A stretch of 38,407 nt of DNA from Butyrivibrio sp. (GTDB taxonomy: Bacteria > Bacillota > Clostridia > Lachnospirales > Lachnospiraceae). The notes beneath the pieces are model-generated. The model made no database searches. It was not told where the DNA came from and worked only from the letters and a program-made list of their open reading frames with translations. The DNA lies in the NCBI GenBank assembly GCA_024680925.1, contig JAILBM010000036.1:1-38407 (forward strand), read 5' to 3'. This document shows positions 26,399 through 33,709 of this stretch, piece after piece. Each line of letters begins with the position of its first letter. The first letter of the stretch is position 1. The position numbers and the translations under genes are program-made.

Positions 26399-27745
26399 AT
26401 GGAAATCAAAAGAATTGGCGCAACAATTCTGACTGCTACTATGGTAGCAGGTATGCTTGCCGGATGTTCTTCTTCTACAGAAGAGGCAACTGAGACTGTT
26501 ACTGAAACAGCAACAGAGGCAGTTTCAGAGACAGCAGCCGCTGAGACAGAAGCATCTGCTGAAACTGCAGAAGCTGAAACAGAGACAGCAGCCGCTGAGA
26601 AGAACATTGAAGCTACAGAGATTACTTTCTGGCACGCAATGTCAGGCGCTCTTGAGGAGGAACTTACAGAGCTTACAGATTTATTTAATAATACCAACGA
26701 GTATGGTATTACAGTTACACTTGTAAATCAGGGTAAGTACTCAGATCTTGAGACAAAGCTTATGGCAAGTGCAGCAGCAGGAACACTTCCTGATATGGCT
26801 CAGGCATACAACAACTATTTAACAGAGTACATCGATATGGTAGTACCTCTTGATGATTTTGTTGCAAATGATTTTGATAATTATGAAGATATTCTTGAAG
26901 GCTACAGAGAAGAGTGCAGCGAGTTCGGTTTCATTCACGGACTTCCTTTCAATAAGAGTGCATATGTTCTTTTCTACAACAAGACATTATTTGATGAACT
27001 TGGCCTTGAAGTTCCTACAACATGGGCAGAGGTTGAGTCAGTAGGTGAGACAATCCTTGCTGAAAAGAATATTCCTGCAATCGGTGTTGATGACAGAGCT
27101 GGTTTTGTAGAAGCTACAATTCGTCAGAATGGTGGTACATATCTTACAGAGACAGGTGCCGGTTTTGATACAGAAGAGGGTAAGGAAGCAATTGAGTATA
27201 TCATGAACCTTTACAATAATGGTTATGCTTCACTTCCTGCAGATGGTGAGTATTTCTCAACAATTCTTTCAAACGGCGGTATCGCTAGTTACATCGGATC
27301 AAGTGCAGGTGCTTCATACATCACAGCTGAAGGCTGGGAACTTGGTGTTGCAGCAGTTCCTGGAAACAAGGAAAATGCAGCTTATGCAGCTGGTACAAAC
27401 CTTGTAATGTTCACACAGGATGAGAACAAACAGCTTGCAACATGGGAATATATGAAATTCCTTACATCTACAGAATCTACAACAGAGTGGGCTATTGCTA
27501 CAGGATATCTTCCTGTAAGAAATTCTGCTTATGAGTCAGATGAATATCAGAAATTTATTGAAGCAGATATTACAGCTGCAGCAGCATACGCTGAAAAGGA
27601 TTATCTGTTTGTAACTCCTACATTTGATGCTACAACAGCAGTAAGAAGCCAGGTTAATTCAACTCTTGAAGAGCTGATTCTTAACAAGGCTGATGGAGAG
27701 ACAGCATTCAATACTCTTCTTGAGACAGTTAATGCTCAGTATTAA
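26399..27745 (+). CDS. Extracellular sugar-binding lipoprotein of the ABC importer
   Basis: Substrate-binding protein of the CUT1 importer, family 1 solute-binding fold. ATG 26399 follows a perfect AAGGAGG nine bases upstream. The signal peptide ends in lipobox LAGC. Next comes a linker of about 45 residues made almost only of Thr, Glu and Ala, with an imperfect repeat of the block ETAAAE; this probably spaces the binding domain from the membrane and peptidoglycan. The mature domain starts at EITFWHAMSG and has typical features such as FYNKTLFDELGLEVPTTWAE. The ligand cannot be told from sequence; an oligosaccharide or a plant-derived sugar is likely given family and neighbours. Confidence 0.93.
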   Translation: MEIKRIGATILTATMVAGMLAGCSSSTEEATETVTETATEAVSETAAAETEASAETAEAETETAAAEKNIEATEITFWHAMSGALEEELTELTDLFNNTNEYGITVTLVNQGKYSDLETKLMASAAAGTLPDMAQAYNNYLTEYIDMVVPLDDFVANDFDNYEDILEGYREECSEFGFIHGLPFNKSAYVLFYNKTLFDELGLEVPTTWAEVESVGETILAEKNIPAIGVDDRAGFVEATIRQNGGTYLTETGAGFDTEEGKEAIEYIMNLYNNGYASLPADGEYFSTILSNGGIASYIGSSAGASYITAEGWELGVAAVPGNKENAAYAAGTNLVMFTQDENKQLATWEYMKFLTSTESTTEWAIATGYLPVRNSAYESDEYQKFIEADITAAAAYAEKDYLFVTPTFDATTAVRSQVNSTLEELILNKADGETAFNTLLETVNAQY

Positions 27746-27765
27746 TTTGTAATTATAATATCAAA

Positions 27766-27803
27766 GGGTCTTCCAATCATTTGGATTGGAGGACTCTTTT
27801 TTT
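27766..27803 (+). terminator. Rho-independent terminator of the sugar importer operon
   Basis: A 13-bp stem (27766-27778 with 27784-27796, two G-U pairs) followed by seven T. The second copy of the 133-bp repeat starts two bases later. Confidence 0.9.
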
Positions 27804-27804
27804 G

Positions 27805-27937
27805 TATCATAGGAAATTGCTTTCCTATGATATAAAAAACGCTCCGCTAAGGATGCGCACTCGCGCGCTAGGTAAATGTTGCATAAATGCAACCGCGCTC
27901 GGCGCTAGAATGTCGCAAGCGACATTCTTTGTTCTAT
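27805..27937 (+). repeat. 133-bp structured intergenic repeat, copy 2
   Basis: Same length and boundaries as 7841-7973 with six differences: one base in the G+C-rich block, four adjacent bases near position 84 of the element, and one base before the last hairpin. Both end hairpins are fully conserved. Flanks outside the element are unrelated. The rest of the gap to the STAS gene (27938-28149) is A+T-rich and holds a candidate promoter and a tiny open frame, described separately. Confidence 0.92.
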
Positions 27938-28037
27938 GAAGTCGCAATACATTATGTATATAGATTATTATTATTTGTGAGATAAATTAAGTAAATTTAC
28001 TGAAAATAATAAAATTTTGAAAAAATTTTAAATAAAG

Positions 28038-28066
28038 TGTACGAATAATTGATATTATATCGTAAA
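28038..28066 (+). promoter_or_regulatory. Candidate ECF-type promoter of the peptide export locus
   Basis: TGTAC at 28038-28042 and ATATCGTAAAA at 28057-28067 resemble TGTCC and ATATCGTATAA upstream of the 83-aa peptide gene (37351-37379). Spacing from the first block to CGTA is 18 here and 17 there. ECF sigma factors often use CGT-type -10 elements. A vegetative -10 (TATAAT at 28068-28073) is also present, but its best -35 (TTGATA) is only 13 bases away. Confidence 0.35.
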
Positions 28067-28085
28067 ATATAATATGAGGTGAATT

Positions 28086-28121
28086 ATGCACTTAATTATT
28101 CCCCGTAATAAGAACTGCTAA
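28086..28121 (+). CDS. Possible 11-residue leader peptide
   Basis: A tiny frame, MHLIIPRNKNC then stop, starts five bases after a GAGGTGA ribosome site and lies between the candidate promoter and the STAS gene. A small hairpin (TGCTA/TAGCA) follows its end. It may be a chance frame; whether it is translated cannot be decided from one sequence. Confidence 0.2.
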   Translation: MHLIIPRNKNC

Positions 28122-28149
28122 TATATAGCACTGAGAAAGGAGTTTTATT

Positions 28150-28449
28150 ATGACAATTACAAAGGACAAAAAGGATGACATACTTGTGGTTGGATTGGAG
28201 GGAAGACTTGATACAACAACTGCGCCTCAGCTTGAGAGTGAGCTTAAGGATGCTACAGAGGGTGTAAAAGAGCTTGTTTTTGATCTTGCAAAATTGGAGT
28301 ATATTTCTTCTGCTGGTCTACGAGTTCTTTTGTCTGCTCAGAAACTTATGAATAAGCAGGGAAATATGGTTGTTAAAAACCCTAACGATGACATAATGGA
28401 GATTTTTGAAGTGACAGGCTTTGTAGATATTTTTACAATTGAGAAATAA
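28150..28449 (+). CDS. STAS-domain anti-sigma factor antagonist
   Basis: A 99-residue single-domain STAS protein like SpoIIAA/RsbV. Such proteins, when unphosphorylated, bind the partner kinase and free its sigma factor. The hallmark YISSAGLRVLL lies at residues 51-61; Ser54 aligns best with the phosphorylated serine of RsbV. The N-terminal strands and the VTGFVDIF end are typical. A partner kinase of the RsbW type is encoded 4.8 kb downstream in the same orientation (33237-33650). ATG follows AAAGGAG. It is the first gene of the peptide export locus, 59 bases before the secretion-protein stub. Confidence 0.92.
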   Translation: MTITKDKKDDILVVGLEGRLDTTTAPQLESELKDATEGVKELVFDLAKLEYISSAGLRVLLSAQKLMNKQGNMVVKNPNDDIMEIFEVTGFVDIFTIEK

Positions 28450-28508
28450 TAATATTTTCGTTTTTGTTTATGGCATGAACAGATAAATTAGTACATGAGG
28501 GGATAAAA

Positions 28509-28730
28509 ATGCCTGAGAATAAACAACCAGATATTTATAGAAAAAAGAGTATAGATAGGATAAACTCTCCCGAAAAACTTGATGATTATTTAAAAGTTAC
28601 ATCTCCAAAGGTATGGATGATTCTTTTGTCGATCATAATACTTATTTTGGGATTTATTATATGGTCAATATTGGGAACTGTTGATACAGGAACAGAACTT
28701 ATACATCCCATAGAATTTTTGATTCATTGA
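28509..28730 (+). CDS. Short NHLM secretion protein (HlyD-like) stub
   Basis: The 73-residue product matches, from memory, the N-terminus of the HlyD-like secretion protein of NHLM bacteriocin systems: a charged start with RKKSIDRINSPEKLDDYLKVTSP, then one membrane segment at about residues 36-60 ending WSILGTV. Full-length members are more than 200 residues and carry a coiled coil and beta-barrel domain outside the membrane. Here the frame ends 13 residues after the membrane segment with HPIEFLIH. That ending resembles the Pro-Ile-x-Leu/Phe tails of full-length proteins, so an internal deletion is possible. A ribosome site (GAGGGGAT) and intact flanking genes suggest it is still translated. 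Only 39 bases separate it from the exporter gene, too few to hide the missing part. Confidence 0.75.
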   Translation: MPENKQPDIYRKKSIDRINSPEKLDDYLKVTSPKVWMILLSIIILILGFIIWSILGTVDTGTELIHPIEFLIH

Positions 28731-28769
28731 TGCTTAGTTGTAATTATCAAATTTAAAAGAGAGTTTGCT

Positions 28770-30965
28770 ATGGAATCCAATAAAAATATAAAAAGTCCGG
28801 TTACAAATAAAGTAGCTAAGGTGCCCATAGTTATGCAGATGGAGGCATTAGAGTGTGGAGCGGCATGCCTTTGTATGATCATGTCTTATTATGATAAGTG
28901 GATACCACTGGAACAGGTAAGACAGGATTGCGGTGTGTCAAGAGATGGCTCTAATGCCAAAAATGTACTTATTGCTGCACGTAACTATGGATTTGATGCC
29001 GGCGGATATAAATATGAAGTAGATTCAATAAAGGAAATGGGAAAATTCCCTTGTATCATTCATTGGAATTTCAACCATTTCGTTGTTTTGGATGGATTTA
29101 AAAAAAATAAAGCGGTTATTAATGATCCGGCAAGAGGGGTTGTGGAAGTTCCTATGGATGAGTTTGACGAATCCTTTACGGGAATCTGTCTACAAATAGA
29201 GCCGGGGGAGAACTTTGTTCCAAGTGGGGAAAAGCCAAGTACGGTGGAATTTGCGGCTAAAAGATTAAAAGGAGCCGGAACGGCAGTATTTTTTGTGGCA
29301 CTTACAACAGTGGTGTCCTATTTCTTTGGAGTAATTAATCCTGTAGCTTCCCAAGTATTTATAGATATGATTTTGACAGGGGCAAGATCTGTTTGGTTAA
29401 TGCCCTTTATTGTAATGCTTATTATTTTTGCCATGGTACAACTTATAACAGCCTGGATAAATGCTATATATTCACTGAGAATAAATGGAAAGATGGCTGT
29501 AATAGGTTCTACCTCTTATATGTGGAAGGTTTTAAGGCTTCCTATGGAATTTTTCTCCCAGAGAATGGCGGGAGATATTCAAACCAGGCACAGTACTAAT
29601 GAGGCTATTGCGCAAACTCTTGTGGAGACATTGGCACCTCTTTTAATGAATACCATTATGATGTTCTTTTATCTGATTCTTATGTTCAGATACAGCATTT
29701 TGATTTCTGTTATTGGTATATCGGTTTGTGTGATAAATATTATCTGGTCAAGGCATATATCTGCAAAAAGAATAAACCTTACCAGAGTAGCAATGAGAGA
29801 TTCTGCAAAGCTTTCCGGAACAACTGTTTCCGGAATTCAGATGATAGAAACAATTAAGAGCAGCGGATCTGAAAATGGATTTTTTGAAAACTGGGCAGGT
29901 TTGCAGGCAAGTGTTAATGATGTAAATGTTAAGCACCATGAAGAAGAAATGACTCTGGGTGTAATTCCTGATTTCCTTTCTACTGTTTCAAATTTGCTGG
30001 TAATGATCCTTGGCGCTTATCTTACTATGAAGGGTGAGTTTAGTGTAGGTATGATTGTTACCTTTCAGGGACTTTTATCTTCATTTTTGGCACCGGCAAG
30101 ATCAATAATTTCAGCGGGACAGAGTATTCAGGAAATGCGTACATCTATGGAACGAGTTCAGGATGTAATGGAATACCCAATAGATAGAATAATCGATATT
30201 TCTGAAAAGAGAACAGATGCTACACCTACGGAAGATTTTGCCAAGCTACGTGGAAATATTGAAATTAAAAATGTAACTTTCGGTTATTCGAGACTTGGAG
30301 AACCTATAATCAAGGATTTTTCTATGTCTCTTTATACAGGTAAAAAGGTTGCCATAGTAGGAGCTTCAGGTTGTGGAAAGTCTACCATTTCTAAGCTTTT
30401 ATCGGGACTTTACCAGCCCTGGAGTGGTGAAATACTATACGATGGCAAGACCATAGAGGAAATAGACCGGAACATTTTTACAGGTTCTATTTCTGTTGTT
30501 GATCAGGATATAATCCTTTTTGAAGATACCATAGCTAATAATATAAAGATGTGGGATGAGTCCATAGAAGATTTCGAGATGATCATGGCAGCCCGGGATG
30601 CCATGATATATGATGATATAATGCTTAGAAAAGGCGGCTTCAAGTACAAAATGCTTGAAGGCGGCAAGGATTTTTCCGGAGGACAAAGGCAGCGTATTGA
30701 AATTGCCAGGGTTCTGGCAGGAGATCCAAGTATAATAATACTGGATGAAGCCACTAGTGCTCTTGATGCAAAGACAGAATACGAGGTTGTCAGGGCAATC
30801 AAGAACAGAGGAATAACCTGTGTGGTTATTGCCCACAGACTTTCGACCATCAGGGACTGTGATGAAATAATAGTTCTGGACAGAGGGCAGATAGTTGAAA
30901 GAGGAACCCATGACGAATTATATGCCAAGGGCGGATATTATACCGATCTTATAGTTAATGAATAA
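28770..30965 (+). CDS. NHLM-type peptidase-containing ABC exporter (PCAT)
   Basis: A 731-residue exporter that should cut leader peptides and export the product. The N-terminal C39 peptidase has all active residues: Gln23 (oxyanion), Cys29 in ECGAAC, His103 in FNHFVVL and Asp119 in NDPARG. Six membrane segments occupy about residues 165-450. The nucleotide-binding domain has Walker A GASGCGKST (about 531), signature FSGGQRQRIEIARVL, Walker B IIILDEATSALD and switch His in VIAHRLST. C39 exporters normally cut after a double glycine (GG or GA). A candidate substrate with an SGG site is encoded at the end of the locus. The next gene begins 39 bases downstream. Confidence 0.93.
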   Translation: MESNKNIKSPVTNKVAKVPIVMQMEALECGAACLCMIMSYYDKWIPLEQVRQDCGVSRDGSNAKNVLIAARNYGFDAGGYKYEVDSIKEMGKFPCIIHWNFNHFVVLDGFKKNKAVINDPARGVVEVPMDEFDESFTGICLQIEPGENFVPSGEKPSTVEFAAKRLKGAGTAVFFVALTTVVSYFFGVINPVASQVFIDMILTGARSVWLMPFIVMLIIFAMVQLITAWINAIYSLRINGKMAVIGSTSYMWKVLRLPMEFFSQRMAGDIQTRHSTNEAIAQTLVETLAPLLMNTIMMFFYLILMFRYSILISVIGISVCVINIIWSRHISAKRINLTRVAMRDSAKLSGTTVSGIQMIETIKSSGSENGFFENWAGLQASVNDVNVKHHEEEMTLGVIPDFLSTVSNLLVMILGAYLTMKGEFSVGMIVTFQGLLSSFLAPARSIISAGQSIQEMRTSMERVQDVMEYPIDRIIDISEKRTDATPTEDFAKLRGNIEIKNVTFGYSRLGEPIIKDFSMSLYTGKKVAIVGASGCGKSTISKLLSGLYQPWSGEILYDGKTIEEIDRNIFTGSISVVDQDIILFEDTIANNIKMWDESIEDFEMIMAARDAMIYDDIMLRKGGFKYKMLEGGKDFSGGQRQRIEIARVLAGDPSIIILDEATSALDAKTEYEVVRAIKNRGITCVVIAHRLSTIRDCDEIIVLDRGQIVERGTHDELYAKGGYYTDLIVNE

Positions 30966-31004
30966 ATTAAAGCACTTTTAATAATAGAAGGAGAAGGGGT
31001 TTAA

Positions 31005-33185
31005 GTGAGCTGGTTCGAAGAGCAGATACATACCAGAAAATTGAATGATGATAAGGTATTTGAAGAAGCATTCTTAAATGTCGCTTCTGCTATTTTGGGT
31101 GAAAATGAGTATAAGGATCTTGATGATAAATGTGTCATAACAAAAGAGGCTATAGATGAGATCCTAAAATATTATCACTATAAGCCTGTGGATATACCGG
31201 ATAACATTAAAGAACCTTCTGAACAGTTGGAATATGCCCTTTGGCCCCATGGCCTTATGCATAGAAATGTAAAGCTTTCCGAAGGGTGGACTAAAAATGC
31301 CTTTGGCCCCATGATGGGATTACTGGAAAAAGATCATACTCCTGTAGCACTTCTTCCCTATGGACTGGTAGGATATTGTTATCATGATTTTAATACCGGT
31401 CAGAATATCAGAATTAATAAAAATAATGAAAATCTTTTTTCAAAGGATGCCATTTGTTTTTACAGAGCTTTGCCGGAGAGAAAATTAAAGATTAAGGATT
31501 TATTTGTTTTTATAAAGAATTGTCTTCATCCAAGAGATCTGTGGCTAATGATACTTAGTATTTTTGCGGCTACTGTTTTAGGATTATTAACTCCTAAGTT
31601 ATCCCTTATACTTATGGGAGATGTTTTAAACAGTGGAAATGTTAATGCACTGGTGGGTATTGGTATCTTTATGATTGCAGCAGCTGCTTCCACCCAGCTT
31701 ATAAATATGGTTAAGTCTCTATATGTTGAGAGAATAACCATTACTACAGATGTTTCTGTGGAAGCAGCCATGATGATGAGACTGCTTTCCCTTCCGGCTT
31801 CATTTTACAGAAAATATAATGCAGGTGAACTGGCTTCCAGATCAAGTTCGGTGGGTACTCTTTGTGAAATGCTGATAAATATTGTGATTACTGGCAATTT
31901 AACATCAGTAATGTCACTTATATATGTTGTGCAGATATTTCATTATGCACCTTCACTGGTGGTACCATCACTGATAATTATACTTATTACAATTGTTTTT
32001 TCCGTAATATCAACATTTATGCATATGAATATATCGCAGGCTATTTTAGAGCATGAGGTTAAGGAATCAGGATTATCCTATTCCATTATTTCGGGAATTC
32101 AGAAAATAAAGCTTTCCGGCTCTGAAAAAAGAGCCTTTGCATTATGGGCAAATGAGTACTCGGATAAAGCAAGACTTATGTATAATCCGCCGTTGTTTGT
32201 CAAGATAGACACAGTTATTTTAACTGCCATATCATTATTTGGAAATATAATTATCTTTTTCCTTGCTGCAAAAAATGGTGTTCATGTAGCAGAATATATT
32301 GCTTTTTCTGTAGCATATGGACTTTGCTTTAGTGCGTTTCAGCAGCTGGCTTCTCTTGCCAGGACAGCTGCGCTTGTTAAGCCTGTGCTTGAAATGGCAG
32401 AGCCTTTCCTTGAAGCAGAGCCGGAAATAGAAGATAATAAAACAGTTATTTCAAGGATTTCCGGAACCATAGAGATAAGTCATGTCAGTTTTAGATACGA
32501 TGAAACAGCACCCTATATTTTTGATGATCTTAATCTTAATATCCATGCCGGAGATTATGTAGGAATCGTGGGTAAGACAGGGTGTGGAAAAACAACACTT
32601 ATAAGACTTCTGTTAGGCTTTGAAAAGGCTGAAAAGGGAACTATATATTATGATGGTAAAGATATTAACAATATAGATGTAAAATCTCTTAGAAAGCGCA
32701 TAGGTACTGTTATGCAGAACAGTGCGCTGTTTCAGGGAGATATTTTTCACAATATTACCATAGCTGCACCTAAGGCAACCCTTAAGGATGCCTGGGAAGC
32801 TGCAGAGATAGCGGGAATTGCCGATGACATCAGGAAAATGCCCATGGGGATGAATACCTTTGTTTCCGAAGGCGGCGGTGGTATTTCCGGTGGTCAGCGT
32901 CAGCGTATAATGATTGCCAGGGCCATAGCTACAAAGCCAAAGATTCTTATATTTGATGAAGCGACCAGTGCCTTGGATAATAAAACCCAGAAACAGATAT
33001 CTGATGCACTGGATAATCTTAAATGTACCAGAATTGTAATAGCGCATAGACTATCTACAATTAAGAACTGCAACAGAATTCTGGTAATCGATAAGGGGCA
33101 GATTGTTGAAAGCGGTACTTACGATGAGCTTATTAAAGCCAATGGCTATTTTGCTGAATTAGTTGAAAGACAAAGATATGAGTAA
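31005..33185 (+). CDS. NHLM-type second ABC exporter, no peptidase
   Basis: The usual second transporter of NHLM systems. The first 170 residues form the family-specific N-terminal domain without C39 catalytic residues. Six membrane segments lie at about 180-450, followed by a complete nucleotide-binding domain: Walker A GKTGCGKTT, signature ISGGQRQRIMIARAI, Walker B ILIFDEATSALD and switch HRLST. It probably forms a heterodimer or paired pump with the peptidase exporter. The start is GTG at 31005 after the purine-rich GAAGGAGAAGGGG. The RsbW-like gene follows 51 bases after its stop. Confidence 0.92.
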   Translation: MSWFEEQIHTRKLNDDKVFEEAFLNVASAILGENEYKDLDDKCVITKEAIDEILKYYHYKPVDIPDNIKEPSEQLEYALWPHGLMHRNVKLSEGWTKNAFGPMMGLLEKDHTPVALLPYGLVGYCYHDFNTGQNIRINKNNENLFSKDAICFYRALPERKLKIKDLFVFIKNCLHPRDLWLMILSIFAATVLGLLTPKLSLILMGDVLNSGNVNALVGIGIFMIAAAASTQLINMVKSLYVERITITTDVSVEAAMMMRLLSLPASFYRKYNAGELASRSSSVGTLCEMLINIVITGNLTSVMSLIYVVQIFHYAPSLVVPSLIIILITIVFSVISTFMHMNISQAILEHEVKESGLSYSIISGIQKIKLSGSEKRAFALWANEYSDKARLMYNPPLFVKIDTVILTAISLFGNIIIFFLAAKNGVHVAEYIAFSVAYGLCFSAFQQLASLARTAALVKPVLEMAEPFLEAEPEIEDNKTVISRISGTIEISHVSFRYDETAPYIFDDLNLNIHAGDYVGIVGKTGCGKTTLIRLLLGFEKAEKGTIYYDGKDINNIDVKSLRKRIGTVMQNSALFQGDIFHNITIAAPKATLKDAWEAAEIAGIADDIRKMPMGMNTFVSEGGGGISGGQRQRIMIARAIATKPKILIFDEATSALDNKTQKQISDALDNLKCTRIVIAHRLSTIKNCNRILVIDKGQIVESGTYDELIKANGYFAELVERQRYE

Positions 33186-33236
33186 TTCTTTTCTATATTA
33201 TTATTTATCCGTTAAGCAAATGGAAGGAAAACAGTT

Positions 33237-33650
33237 ATGAAGGAACTTAAACTGGAAGCTAAAGTTGATAACTTAAGTAAAGTACTGGAATTTATAGATT
33301 CTGAGCTGGAGAATCTTGATTGCCCTGTTAAGATACAGATGCAGATTGATATTGCTGTGGAAGAGATGTTCGTTAATATTTCCAGGTATGCATATGCGCC
33401 GAATGAAGGGGAGGCTACAATAAGATTTGAAACTCAGGATGATGGTACGGTAGCCAGAATTACACTGATAGATAGCGGTATACCTTATGATCCTCTTGCA
33501 AAAGAAGACCCGGATATTACCCTGCCTGCAGAGGAACGCCAAATAGGCGGTCTTGGTATATACATGGTAAAAAAGAGCATGGATGATATGGTTTACGAAT
33601 ATAGGAATAATCAAAATGTTCTTACGCTGTTTAAAAAGATTGTTTTGTAA
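33237..33650 (+). CDS. RsbW/SpoIIAB-like anti-sigma kinase
   Basis: A 137-residue GHKL ATPase of the HATPase_c_2 type. Motifs are an N-box (AVEEMFVNISRYAY, about residues 41-54), a G1 box (DSGIPYDP) and a G2 box (GGLGIYMVKK). Proteins of this type bind a sigma factor and phosphorylate a STAS antagonist. Both possible partners are in the locus: the STAS protein at 28150 and the sigma factor at 36730. It is therefore likely to form a partner switch with them. Classical RsbW/SpoIIAB act on larger sigma factors; here the sigma factor is of ECF size, so the pairing is an inference. ATG follows GGAAGGAAAAC. Confidence 0.88.
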   Translation: MKELKLEAKVDNLSKVLEFIDSELENLDCPVKIQMQIDIAVEEMFVNISRYAYAPNEGEATIRFETQDDGTVARITLIDSGIPYDPLAKEDPDITLPAEERQIGGLGIYMVKKSMDDMVYEYRNNQNVLTLFKKIVL

Positions 33651-33709
33651 ATAATGCCTGAAAGGGTGATTATATATAAATCTATTTAAGGAGGAAAGTA
33701 TTAAAAGTT

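Noticed and set aside
26335-26697. 120-codon Ser/Val/Ala-rich frame antisense to the binding protein
   Set aside because: It mirrors the same low-complexity linker and has no ribosome site or known domain.
26457-26726. 89-codon Gln/Leu-rich frame within the sugar-binding protein gene
   Set aside because: It is a frame-shifted reading of the Thr/Glu/Ala linker of the real gene.
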